This document shows positions 12,198-23,119 of a DNA stretch of 64,000 nucleotides, piece after piece. The stretch's first letter is position 1. Each line of letters opens with the position of its first letter. The position numbers were made by a program, and so were the translations under genes. The DNA is from Neocallimastix lanati (nom. inval.) (Eukaryota; Neocallimastigomycota; Neocallimastigomycetes; Neocallimastigales; Neocallimastigaceae), in assembly GCA_016946835.1 (NCBI GenBank), contig JACVTC010000086.1:661001-725000 (forward strand). The letters run 5' to 3'. The notes under the pieces were generated by a model. It was not told where the DNA came from and searched no databases. It saw nothing but the letters and a program-made list of their open reading frames with translations.

Positions 12198-13565
12198 TGA
12201 AATTATTAATATAATCTTAGTCTAAACTGTCCTAATCTAAAATAATATAAACTAAATTAAAATAACTTATACTAATATCCTAATCTAAACTAATCAAATC
12301 TAAACTAAATAATTTCACTAAACCTATTGCTATATCTATAAAATGTTTAATCTAACTAATCTATTACTAAACTAATTTTTATATTATACTATCTTACTAC
12401 TATACAACTAAACTCAAAAAAACTACTAATTAAACACTTCAAGAACACTAAATTTAGAAAAACTATTTAATAAATATTTATATATTTTAAACTATTTAAT
12501 TTATTATTTTATCTTTTAGAAAATATTAAAAAAATAATAATAATAAAGTCGTAAGAAAAAAGAGAGAGAACTAAAGTATTGTGTTACTTTGTTCTTTTTT
12601 ATACTAATAAAATATTTATTTGATTGGATTAAGAAAAAAATAAAAAAAATTTTATTTAATAATAAAATTTTAATAAAATTTATTAAAAATTTTAATAATA
12701 AAAATATAATAATAAAAATATAAAAATATAATAATAAAATATAAACTTAAAATTTCTAAATTATTAAAATATTCTATAAAAGTTTTACAATATTAAATAA
12801 TATAATATAATTAATACATGATTTTTTAATACATTTATTTATATTTTATTTAATTTTATAATATTCTATAACTAATATTTTAATATTCAATTTTTTTAAT
12901 ATTTATTTATAATTGTTAATAATATTTTTTACTGTAATATTTTCTTTAAATAGTTTAATTTTTCTTTATTTAATCGTACCATAACTCAATAAATTGTAAT
13001 AGATGCATGGTAACTTTAAGCCTATCCAATGATAGTCCTTTGGTTACGTAACGTATCTCTAAACAGTTATCAATTTCAGCCAATCAAATAAAATCTTTTC
13101 TTAAATTTCGTACATTAATTTTACTATTTTATAGTTTATTTTTATAGTTAATTATATAGTTAAATATTTAGTTTAATATAATTTTATTTAGTTGATTAGT
13201 AAATTAAGTTAAATTAAATTATTTACCAATCATAAAATTATTAACATGTATAAATAATAACTGAACTTGTAACTGTAACGCACTAGCGTTACTATTAATG
13301 TAAATTGTTAAAATAAATATTAATATAAAAATAAAAATTTAATTATTAAATAAATAAATTTACCCTGTGTAAGCCCAGTAACTAATAACAAATAGAGTTA
13401 TAAAGTGCTGCGCTATATTCTAGAGTAATAGAGATAAATAATTATAATTATAGTTAATTTTAGTGTTTATTATTAACAACTCGAATAGAAAGGTGTTAAA
13501 TTATCTTAGCCTTTAAAATTAGTTATTATTCGTTATTTTAGTTAATAATCAACTTACCTTTTACA
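12198..13565 (+). repeat. LTR family H, copy 3
   Basis: This 1368-bp unit starts TGAAATTATT and ends ACCTTTTACA, nearly the same length as copy 1 and similar along it. It includes the palindrome GTAACGC-acta-GCGTTAC near 13278. The next LTR fragment (TGTAATAATT) begins at the following base with no spacer. Confidence 0.6.
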
Positions 13566-13905
13566 TGTAATAATTTAATTATTAAATTAAATATAATTAA
13601 ATTATTAACTAATTATAACTTTATAATAATTATTAAATTGAGAAAAATAAAATAAGAAATTTATACTTATCTAAATATTGAAGAGTTTATTATAACTTAA
13701 TTATAATAAACAAATACCAAAGGTTACACCAATTCGTTACGAGGAAAATTTTTTATTTATTTAATTTTTATTTTAAAATTTATTTTATTATTAAACTATC
13801 TTTATTAAATAAAAAATATAAATATTTAATAGTTATTATTATATTATAATTGTTATTATAATCGTTATAATAATAACTCTTGATTTCTTAAAGAGAACTC
13901 AAGAC
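13566..13905 (-). repeat. LTR fragment (A/B type), downstream part
   Basis: It starts TGTAATAATTTAATT like LTR B in minus orientation and runs through 'ataataactcttgatttc' and 'gagaactcaag', then stops at a sharp junction with pol sequence at the CCCGGG near 13905. In the element's sense this is the R-U5 end of an LTR. Confidence 0.5.
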
Positions 13906-14470
13906 CCGGGAATTAAATCGATCTTATGAGGTAACAATTTTGACTTTCCTAAGTCATCTGTTTTGATTGCTATTACATTTTTAAATTTAGAAAAAATTTT
14001 ACTAATTGCATTTTTAAAATTACCAGGAGCAGAAGATATTATTTCGTTAATTAACTATTCTTTCGTATTAGTTACATCATCAGTATTTTTAATTTCTTCA
14101 TCATTTGTGACTGTGATTGTTAATAGTAAAGGTTCAGATTTTGTAGTTAGATGTTCTGTATTTTCATCGCCCTTGTAAGTATTAGATTTATATCATAAAA
14201 TAAATCTGCTAGTTTAATAACTATTATTTTCGTCAATATAGTATAAAGTATCATCTACTAAGGTAATATCAAATCTATTATTCTTTATGGAATCGACACC
14301 AATTAAGATATCAAAAATATCATCTTTTTCAATTACTCTGAAATATTCATTAAAAGTTTTGCTACCAATAGAAATTTGTAAATCATAGATATCACTATCT
14401 ATTGAGGAATTTGAGTACGCTCGAAATATTGTTTCAGAGATTCTACTTATAGAGTTTATTATAAACATTA
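13905..14470 (-). pseudogene. Ty3/gypsy pol fragment: after protease to start of RT
   Basis: Minus-strand translation gives a segment homologous to the region after the protease core in element C. It contains ETIFRAYSNS, FRVIEKDDIFDILIGVDS and KNNRFD at 14214-14468. After a frame change, KTDDLGKSKLLPHKIDLIPG at 13905-14010 matches the corresponding part of element C just before its reverse transcriptase. There is no RT, RNase H or integrase, and the protease active site is missing. LTR pieces flank it on both sides, each carrying the same CTCTTGATTT-type palindrome. It is an internal fragment trapped between LTR remnants by recombination or template switching, and is non-functional. Confidence 0.65.
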
Positions 14471-14479
14471 AATATAGAC

Positions 14480-15042
14480 ATAAATAAAAGATTTTTATTT
14501 CTTTTTATTATATAGCATTATATAATAATAACTCTAATTTCTTTAATCAAAGAAATTTGTGCTCTTTTATACTTTTTTATTTATAATTATTTTAATAGAT
14601 GTGATTATTAAATAGATGTAATTATTAAATAAATAAAATAGATACGATAAAATTAATAAATCAAAAGTATCTAATCTTAACAAATTGATATTCAGGAAAA
14701 GATTAGTAGAAAAATCTGAATAACTTCGATTGATATTCTAATATATTAATCATCATATTAATTAATAAAAACCCAATCATAATATTATTTGGAAAAAAAT
14801 TAATTAACCGATTACTAAAATCTTATAAATTATCAACTAATTAAAATAATAAAATATAGATAATATTTTTAAGTAATTAATACATTACAACAAATTTGTT
14901 TACATTATTTTCTCAATATATTAATTGAATAAATTAATATATTTTTTACATATTAGTAAATATTGAAATATAAATAAAATATAAATTAATTAAATAAGAA
15001 GATAGATTATTTTACAAGAAATAAATCTAAATTCTTATACAT
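14480..15042 (-). repeat. LTR fragment (A/B type), U3 part
   Basis: It resumes with a diverged palindrome and TATA-like stretch at 14530-14580. It then shows TCTAATCTT...AAGATTAG interleaved with ATTCAG...CTGAAT (14666-14728) and the hairpin GATTGATAT/ATATTAATC near 14730-14755. These are the U3 ladder elements of families A and B. The outer end (TTCTTATACA near 15042) is approximate. Confidence 0.45.
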
Positions 15043-15855
15043 AACTGATACAGTATTTTATTAAATACCATATATATTAATTGGGCGTTTATGCAAAAGG
15101 GAATTACTCCAAGAATATTATATTACAATAATTATATTTACTTTTTATTTATTTATTATTTTATTTATTATATTTATCTTTTTATTTATTTTTGCTATTT
15201 TTGTTATATTTTTAAACATAAAATAATTTTTATTAACTTTCTACATAAAATTTTCATAACAAAAGAAATAAGTTTATAATTACTTAAATTTATAACCATA
15301 CATTACTTAATTAATACTAAAATAATACTAGAAAATACTAAAAACTAATAATAATAAATAATAATAATAAATAATAATAAAAACTAATTAATCATTACTA
15401 ACAATTTCAATAAATTCTTCACATTCTAATTTATCTTTTCCTACTTTTAAATACTTTTCTTATTTTTCTACACAACTTTAATTAATAATATTTGTTTATA
15501 TAAAAATTAATACTGAGTTATATGAAATTATTACATCAAAATCAATTAAAATAGTTAGTAATAATTAAAATTATAAAAATAAATTATTAATTAATTTTAC
15601 TATAAACATTATTTAAACTATTTATATTATAAAAATTATCTTAATTAAAATATGAATTATTTATCTAAATATTAATAAAAATATATCATTTATTAGAAAA
15701 TATTAATAAATATAAATTAGTTTTAATATATAAATTAATAATATAAATATAATATAATATAATTAAATATAGTATAATTAGAATATTAAGTATATAATAA
15801 AATATTGGATTATATTATTAATTATAACTATTTCTATTCATATTGCATCACGCGT
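15043..15855. other. Gene-free AT-rich stretch
   Basis: No supported gene is present. A frame of about 60 codons at 15091 is mostly Tyr/Ile/Phe from AT-rich simple sequence. The palindrome ATCACGCGTGAT at 15847-15858 overlaps the start of the next LTR and is a rare CpG-containing site here. Confidence 0.4.
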
Positions 15856-16807
15856 GATACGGCTTGGGTTGAAACACTAAGATATTCAAAACAAAAAAAA
15901 ATAAATATTAACATACAAAAATGAATTTGGAAACAAAAAAAATTAAATTTTAAAATATTCTTTATTTAAATTTAAAATTAAAATAATTTGTTCCAGTATT
16001 AAAAGGAAAGAAATTTATTCTTCTTTTTATACTTTTATTTTAATACATTTTATTTATTATTAATATATTCTTTATAAAAAAAACTATTATAACTATTTTA
16101 TTTTAATTTTTAACTATTATTTTAAATTGCTTTTTTTTTAAAAAAAAAATAACATTTATTAAATAAAAATTAATTTGGAGATTGTATCACGAAGGGCATT
16201 CCGGGCGGTAGCTTCTTCTTGATATTGTTTTCAGAGAAAGAATTATACAGAATTGATATTTTCTGTATTTTAGATCATTTTTATTATTGAAATTCTTCTG
16301 TATTTTAGTTCATTTTTATTTTAATAAAGATTTAATTTATTTTTGATTTTTGTTTTATTTTTAGTTTATTTCAAAGGTTTAGAAAATATTATACAGAAAC
16401 TTATTATTTCTGTATTTTATATCAAATATTTATTGAAATAGGTTTTTATTACACTTAGTATAAAAATAAGAATTAGTAATGATTTAAATTTTATATAATT
16501 TTTAATAAGAATATTTAATAATAATTTTTATTATATTTGATATTAATAAAAGATTTTAATAAGAATATTTAATAATAATTTTTATTATATTTAATATTAA
16601 TAAAAGATTTTAATAAGAATATTTAATAATAATTTTTATTATATTTAGTATTAATAAAAGAAATTAATAAAAGTATTTAATAATATTTTTATTATATTTG
16701 GTATTAATAGAAGATTTTAATAATAAGATTTAATAATATTTTTTTATTTTATTATTATTAAGAGTATTTAATAGGAAATACAAGGTATTTAGTGACACCC
16801 CGTATCA
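15856..16807 (+). repeat. Putative solo LTR, family J
   Basis: The unit is bounded by the inverted termini TGATACGG (15856-15863) and CCGTATCA (16800-16807), the TG...CA form of an LTR. A GC-richer patch lies at 16185-16215 and a tandem array near the 3' end. Only one copy is in the window and no target duplication is seen, so the call rests on termini and size (952 bp). Confidence 0.4.
16500..16760. repeat. Tandem repeat, about 54-bp unit, ~4.5 copies
   Basis: Successive units carry the words 'ttttaataagaatattta', 'ataatttttattatattt' and 'tattaataaaaga' with a few substitutions. The array lies inside the putative LTR J. Confidence 0.75.
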
Positions 16808-16812
16808 TTCAT

Positions 16813-17877
16813 TGATGAAGATTGAAATTATAAAATCAAATATTATAATAAAATTTATTTAAAAATTAAATTTTAACCTTAAATAAGATAAAATTATCTG
16901 AACCTTAAATAATTCTGCTTTAATAAAATTAAAATTAAAAAAATTAATCATGATCTTCTAGAAAAATTGTGTTTTTAGAAGAAAAATATTATAATAACTT
17001 TAAAAGATAACTTTTAATAATCTTGTTTTTATCAACGATATAATTTTCTTTATTGTTATTCTTTTATTTCTTTATTATTCCTTTATTTCTATAATAAAAT
17101 ATAATTATTCTTTTATTTCTTTTAATATAATATATTTATTCTTTTATTTCTTTTAATATAAAAAAATATTTATTTTTTAATTTCTTTTCTTACTAAAATT
17201 ATAAATACCTTAAATTCGTGTAAAAATATAAATACTTGTAAATATTTCTTTTAATTATTCTTCGTTGTTATTAAATTATTAAATTAATAAAATAATAAAT
17301 AATAACCAAAATAAATAAATAAAATAAATTAGATAATTATTTAATAAAAATTAATAAAGATAAATAATAATTATTTTACATTATAATTAAATAAAAAAAT
17401 AAAATGAAATAGCTTAATAAAATTATAGATTTTAACTATAATTTAGAATAGTTTAGAAATATTAGAATAGATTAATAGTAAAAATAATTTATTCTTTAAA
17501 ATTATTATAATAAATAATTAATAATTAATAAAAACTTATTTTATATAAGATTATTATAAATAAAGTTAATAATAAAAATTTAATAGTAAAAATTTAATAA
17601 AATATGAAAATTGATAATTCATTTAGTGTATAATTAAACAATTATTAATTTAGTTAATAAAAATAATTTATAATTATTAGAATAGTTATTAAACTAGGAA
17701 ATAATAATAAATAATAATAAATAAAAATAAAAAGTAATAAATAATAACAAATAATAATAAGTAATAATAAATAATCATAGATAATATTTAATAAATAATA
17801 ATGTATAAAATACTTTTGATAAGCAATTACCACTTTTAGGACAATTTCTAAATTAAGGTAATTATTACATTTTATCA
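16813..17877 (+). repeat. Putative solo LTR, family K, copy 1
   Basis: It starts TGATGAAGATTG five bases after LTR J and ends TTTTATCA. The middle aligns with 21375-22241: both carry a TATA-like 'aaaaatataaatacttgtaaatattt', then 'cgttgttatta' and 'aataataacca'. Both end in a short imperfect inverted repeat. Boundaries are moderately secure; no target duplication is found. Confidence 0.5.
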
Positions 17878-17884
17878 AAGCAAC

Positions 17885-18553
17885 TGATAAATTTTAGAAA
17901 TTATCTTAATTTTAATATAGAATTAAAAAGTGATAATTTCAATTTATTTTAATAATAACTGTATAAGTTATTTATGAATTAAAAATGTTTTATTTAAAAT
18001 AACACTAAAAATTTGATTTATTAGAACACTTGTTTTCTAATATTTTATTTTATAAATTTTTTTATTAAAATTTATTAAACATTATAAAATTTAAAAGTGA
18101 TTATTAAAATTATAAAATTAATTAATAATAATAATAATAATAATATTTACATGAAATATTTACAAGTATTTATATTTTTCTTTAAAAATAAACTATTTAT
18201 AATTTATAAATAAAAAGAATAATTAAATAAAATAAAAGTAATAAAATTAATTATAAAATAAATATTTAATAATAAAATAAATAAATTTGTTTATTATAAA
18301 AATAATTAAAAATATTTTGTTATTTAAATTAATAAATTTTGTTATTATAAAATTATTATTTAATTATAAAATTAATTATAAAAATTATTATAAAACTAAT
18401 TATAAAAACTAATTATTTTATTATAAATTTAATCTTAATATATTTATTTTGAAAAATATATAATATTTCTTTCATATCTGAGTATTAATGTAATTTTTAA
18501 GTGTAATTTATTTGTTTTAATTAATTAATTAATTAATTTTTTTATTTTATTAA
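17885..18553 (+). repeat. Truncated LTR, D-like
   Basis: It starts TGATAAATTTTAG seven bases after LTR K copy 1. The block around 'gaaatatttacaagtatttatatttttctttaaaaataaac' (18150-18200, allowing mismatches) matches LTR D. Its 3' end is lost at the junction with pol sequence near 18554, so this is probably a deletion or recombination boundary. Confidence 0.4.
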
Positions 18554-20534
18554 ATTATTATTAAACAAGTATTAGAAGTATTTAAAGAAAACAAGTTAAA
18601 AATTAATATTGAAAAGTGCCATTTTCTTCAAACTGAAGTTGATGTATTAGGTCACAAACTTACTACTAAAGGATTAAGTCCCATGGAAAGCAAAATAACA
18701 GCTATTAAGAAGTGGGAAGCCCCTTCATCAATTCATGAATTAAGATCATTTCTAGGAGCAGTAGGATATTATCGTGACTTTATTCCTAAATATGCTCAAA
18801 TTACCTCACCTTTATGTAAATTATTGAAAAAGAATACTAAATATGAATGGAATAAAGAACAACAAGAAAGCTTTGAACTCCTAAAAGAAAAATTAATCAA
18901 TTCACCTATTCTAAAATTTCCGTTATTTGACAAACCTTTTATCATTAGAACTGATGCTTCGTATAATGGAATTGGTGGAGTTCTTTTACAAAAAGAAAGA
19001 AACCGGTAAGGAGCATCCAATACACTTTATAAGTAGAAGTTTGAAGAAAGCTGAAAAGAATTATGGTATCACAGATTTGGAAGGAACAGCTTTATTCTAC
19101 TGTATGACTAAATTTAAATCTTATATTGAAGGAAATCCATTACCTACAACTATTTACACAGATCATAAACCATTAGTTGGTTTATTTAAGAATAAAGAAC
19201 CTTTGAATGCAAGGCAAACAAGATGGTGTCTAACCGCTAGTATGCTTGGAATTAATATAAAATATGAATCAGGCAAAAAGAATGTGTTAGCTGATGCTCT
19301 TTCAAGAATGAAAAGTAAGGAAGAGAGAAAGATATTATTAACAAAAATTACTAATGGAAATAATGAAGAATTATTATCTAAAGTTATAAAGGAATTTATT
19401 AATGAAAAGTTTACTGTTATTGATGGTGAAGATTACTTTATCGACAATGGAAATTATAGAAAATTAATAACGGATGAAAATGAAAAATTTAAATTAATTT
19501 TAGAAGCTCATAATATTGGCCACGAAGGATATTACAAAACATATCAAAGACTTAAGAAAAACTTTTATTGGAATCATATGATTAAAGATATCAAAAGAAT
19601 TGTTAGTAATTGTGAAAAATGCCAGTTAAATCGTCCTCAACCATATCCAGAACCAACCGAAAACCATCCGACTAAAGTAGAGGGTCCCTTTGTGCATTTA
19701 GGATTAGATATTATAGGACCGTTACCAAAAACAAGAAATAATAATCAATATATTATAGTAACTGTTGATTACTTTACCAAATGGGTTGAAGCCGAACCCA
19801 CTGAAAACATAACTTCCTCTGATATAATTAAATTTTTAATAAACGTTTTTGCAAGACATGGTGTGCCTCAAGTTATTACTACTGATAATGGAGTACTATT
19901 CACTTCTGATATGACTAAAATCTTTCTTGATCTTTATGATGTATATGTTAAATTTGTAGCTACTTACCACCCTGAATCAAATGGTCTTACTGAAAATCGA
20001 AATAAAGAAATTGGAAAATTACTTCGTTTATTAGGAAGGAAAAATCAAGATTGGGATGAAGTTTTACCTTCTGCTTTATGGGCACTTCGAACTACCAAAA
20101 ACACAGCTACTGGACATTCTAGTTTTGAATTAGTATATGGAAGAGAAGACCAACAGCCTTATGATATAGCCATAAGAACAATTGAAAATGCAGGTAAATC
20201 GTATGATGAAATTTTAATTGAAAAATTTGTTCGTCATTATCAATGGACTAGAGAAGCATGCGAAAATGTGAAGAATGCTAACAAGTATTGGGCAACAAGA
20301 CGAGAAGAACAAATAAGTATGAAAAAAGGAAAAGAATTAAAGGCTGGTGATCTTGTTCTTGTTAGAAACTTTAGTCGCACTAAGCTAGAACCATATTACA
20401 ATGGACCATTTAAAATTTTAAAAATTCAATTCAACACGGCAACCCTAATCGATCAGAAGACTGGAAAGCAACTCGATAGGAATGTTCACTTTAAAAATTT
20501 AGTAAAGTTTAACTCCGCTTACAGAGAAGCTTGA
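18554..20534 (+). pseudogene. Ty3/gypsy pol remnant (RT end, RNase H, integrase), element E
   Basis: The open frame begins at 18554 within the reverse transcriptase (KINIEKCHFLQ, then FLGAVGYYRDFIP). It continues through RNase H (RTDASYNGIGGVLL) and, after a one-base frameshift near 18995-19001, resumes with the rest of RNase H (TDHKPLVGLF, ADALSRM). Integrase follows: the HHCC zinc motif (H...H...CEKCQ, about 19510-19625), the catalytic core (GLDIIGPLP; TTDNGVLF; E in ESNGLTENRN) and the C-terminal domain (LKAGDLVLVRNF). It ends with TGA at 20534. The gag, protease and catalytic YxDD part of RT are missing, so it is a dead 5'-truncated copy. Its closest relative here is element C. LTR E follows 18 bp later and is taken as its 3' LTR. 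Confidence 0.85.
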
Positions 20535-20552
20535 GTCTTCGTCCGGGCATCT

Positions 20553-21370
20553 TGATAAGAATGTACCAAATAATGCATTCTTAATTAAATCTACGATTTA
20601 TTTCTAATACATTATGCGTACATTATTATTTTTGTACTTTAATAAATTTTTAAATCCAAAGATCAAAAATTAAATCAAAAATTATATTAAACTTTATATT
20701 TTTATATTAAATCTTATATTAATAGTAATATTTTTATATATTTAAAACTTATATTAGCAATATTAATAATAAATCTTATTTTTTTATTTTTATATTAATA
20801 ATGAAAATTTGTATTAATAATATTTTTATATATTGATAATTAAAAATTTATATATTATATTTTAACTTTTATTATAAAATTTTATATCGAAATGTTTTAT
20901 TTTATATTGAAAAATATTTTATTTTATTAAAAACCTTTATATTAGAATAGTATTTTTATTTTTATTTGAATATTTTAACAGATTGTAATAAAAATTATAG
21001 CCAATTAAATAAATTCTTATTAGTAATATTTTAGATATTTTAAAAAAAAAATAAAATAAAATAAAAAAAAAGGTTTTATTAATATTATAAATGTATTTTA
21101 TTTATATTGTTATAATTAAATTTTATATAATTGATTATAAAATTCAATTTAAATTTAATAGTTTTTATAAAAAAAATAAATAAAATGAAATTTAGTGGCA
21201 AGAACAACTTTTATGCCTTGAAAAAAAGTATAAATAGTTGTAAATTTTGCTACCAATTTTTAAAAATAATCAAATAAATTTAATAAAATTAATAAATAAA
21301 ATAAATAACAAATAAAAAAATTTGTGTGTCTTTTACTTTTATTTTTATTTAATTCTCTAAAACCTTAACA
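20553..21370 (+). repeat. 3' LTR of truncated element E
   Basis: This 818-bp LTR starts TGATAAGAATG and ends CCTTAACA, 18 bp after the pol stop codon. It aligns with the solo copy at 6565-7290, with a TATA box (AAAGTATAAATAG) near 21227. Unlike elements A, B and C, the 18 bp between pol and LTR (gtcttcgtccgggcatct) are not purine rich, so the polypurine tract is either absent or inside the coding end. Confidence 0.7.
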
Positions 21371-21374
21371 AAAG

Positions 21375-22241
21375 TGATACAGATTGGAATCCTTAAGCAT
21401 AAAATTATTAGAAAGCTTGAATAATATCTAACCTATTCAACAACAAATTAATAAATTAAAATTTGAAATTAAAATCATAATAAAAAAAATTTATTTTGAT
21501 TAAATTCTAAAACTCGAAATTATACTTTAATTCTATTTTAATTTTTAAAATAATGAAATACTAATGTTAATTAATTTCTCTTTTTAATTAAAAGTAAATA
21601 GTTTGTAAACAATTCTCTCTTTTTTTTATTATTTTGAATTCTTTGTTTATAATAATTCTTGTATTAATTGTTTATTTTATTGTTTATTTTTATAAATATA
21701 ATTATTCTTAATTGTTTTATTATTAAAAATTGTAAATACTTTAAATTATTGTAAAAATATAAATACTTGTAAATATTTTATAAAATTAATTTCTCGTTGT
21801 TATTAGAAATGTAATAAAAAAAATAATAACCAAATATTATATTAATAAATAATAATAAAAATTAATAAATAATAATGAAAATTAATAAATAATAATAAAA
21901 ATTAATAAATAATAATAAAAATTAATAAATAATAATAAAAATTAATAAATAATAATAAAAATTAATAAATAATAATAAAAATTAATAAATAATAATAAAA
22001 ATTAATAAATAATAATAAAAATTAATAAATAATAATAAAAATTAATACCAAACACAAAATAAATGTATAATTTTGAAAAATTAATAACAATTCAGTGTTA
22101 AGCTAGAATAATAATAACTTAATTATTAATAATAATAAAACAAATTCATTTATATTAAATTTTATATTAAATCAAACTTGATACATCTATTATCACTTTT
22201 GAAGTAATAACTTCAAATTAAGATAATAGAATCGTTTGTCA
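21375..22241 (+). repeat. Putative solo LTR, family K, copy 2
   Basis: It starts TGATACAGATTGG four bases after LTR E and ends TTTGTCA. It is similar to 16813-17877 over its TATA and downstream region and its 3' end. It contains an extra tandem array at 21846-22045. Boundaries are inferred from TG/CA and the alignment. Confidence 0.45.
21846..22045. repeat. 20-bp tandem array, ~10 copies
   Basis: A unit of 'aataataaaaattaataaat' is repeated about ten times almost perfectly, inside LTR K copy 2. The near identity suggests recent expansion. Confidence 0.9.
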
Positions 22242-22254
22242 AAAAGCTGGTATG

Positions 22255-22558
22255 TGCTTGTACCATGGGCTTATTAACACTTCACTTGTTAAAATAAATT
22301 ATTCTAGATTGAATAAACACTTAAATTTTATAACTTTTATTTATTCTTATTATTAAGATATTTTTTTATAATTTTGTCAATTTTTTTTTTATAAATACAA
22401 TAAAAATATTTTATTTATTATAATTCTAAAATTCTATATTTCAATATTATAGGATATTAAATTATTAGTTATCTCTTTTATAACTCTATAATTTTTAATC
22501 CTAACTCCGTTCTTGAAATATGTTATTTATCTCCGAATTATAATCTCCTCTACATCAT

Positions 22559-22597
<39 letters not shown>

Positions 22598-22789
22598 TTT
22601 TTTTATAAATCAATTTTAATATATACATCCTAAACAAATTTAATTAATTTTTTAATTAATAAACAAAAAAAATTTTTTTTTTTTTTTTTTTTTTTTTTAA
22701 TAATTTATTAATAATCTAATTTATTAAACTATTTTATAATATTATATTCTTCACTCTGAATTTTATATTTTTATGGGTGCATCGCACCA
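22255..22789 (-). repeat. 3' LTR of element C
   Basis: In sense it starts TGGTGCGATGCACCC and ends GTACAAGCA, matching 28951-29483 almost throughout. The main difference is a longer ATT run at 22560-22596. The first 15 nt hold a small palindrome (GGTGC-gat-GCACC). Confidence 0.85.
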
Positions 22790-22803
22790 AGACGCCCCCA
22801 CTA
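22790..22803 (-). other. Polypurine tract of element C
   Basis: The minus strand reads AGTGGGGGCGTCT directly before the 3' LTR, the position where plus-strand DNA synthesis is primed in LTR retrotransposons. Confidence 0.6.
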
Positions 22804-22879
22804 ATTTTAGACTTACTATGGAAGTCTACAAATTACGAATTAATATTGAGAATTAATAATATTGATATTTATATTATTA

Positions 22880-22882
22880 TTA

Positions 22883-22914
<32 letters not shown>

Positions 22915-23105
22915 ACAATTATAATTACTAACAATTTTTTTTTTTTTTTTTAATAACAATTATAATTACTAACAATTTTTTTTTTTTTTTTTTTTTTTTA
23001 ATAATTACTAACAATTTTTTTTTTTTTTTTTTTTTTTAATAATTACTAACAATTTTTTTTTTTTTTTTTTTTAATAATAATTACTAACAATTTTTTTTTT
23101 TATTT
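22880..23105. repeat. Poly-T/'aataattactaacaa' tandem repeat
   Basis: Five or six units of a 10-23-base T run followed by 'aataattactaacaa' lie between the end of integrase and the polypurine tract of element C. It is an expanded simple repeat in the 3' untranslated region. Confidence 0.85.
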
Positions 23106-23119
23106 ATTTATTTACATAT

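Noticed and set aside
21846..22045. CRISPR-like regular array
   Set aside because: Units are contiguous without unique spacers, and the genome is eukaryotic; it is a plain tandem repeat.
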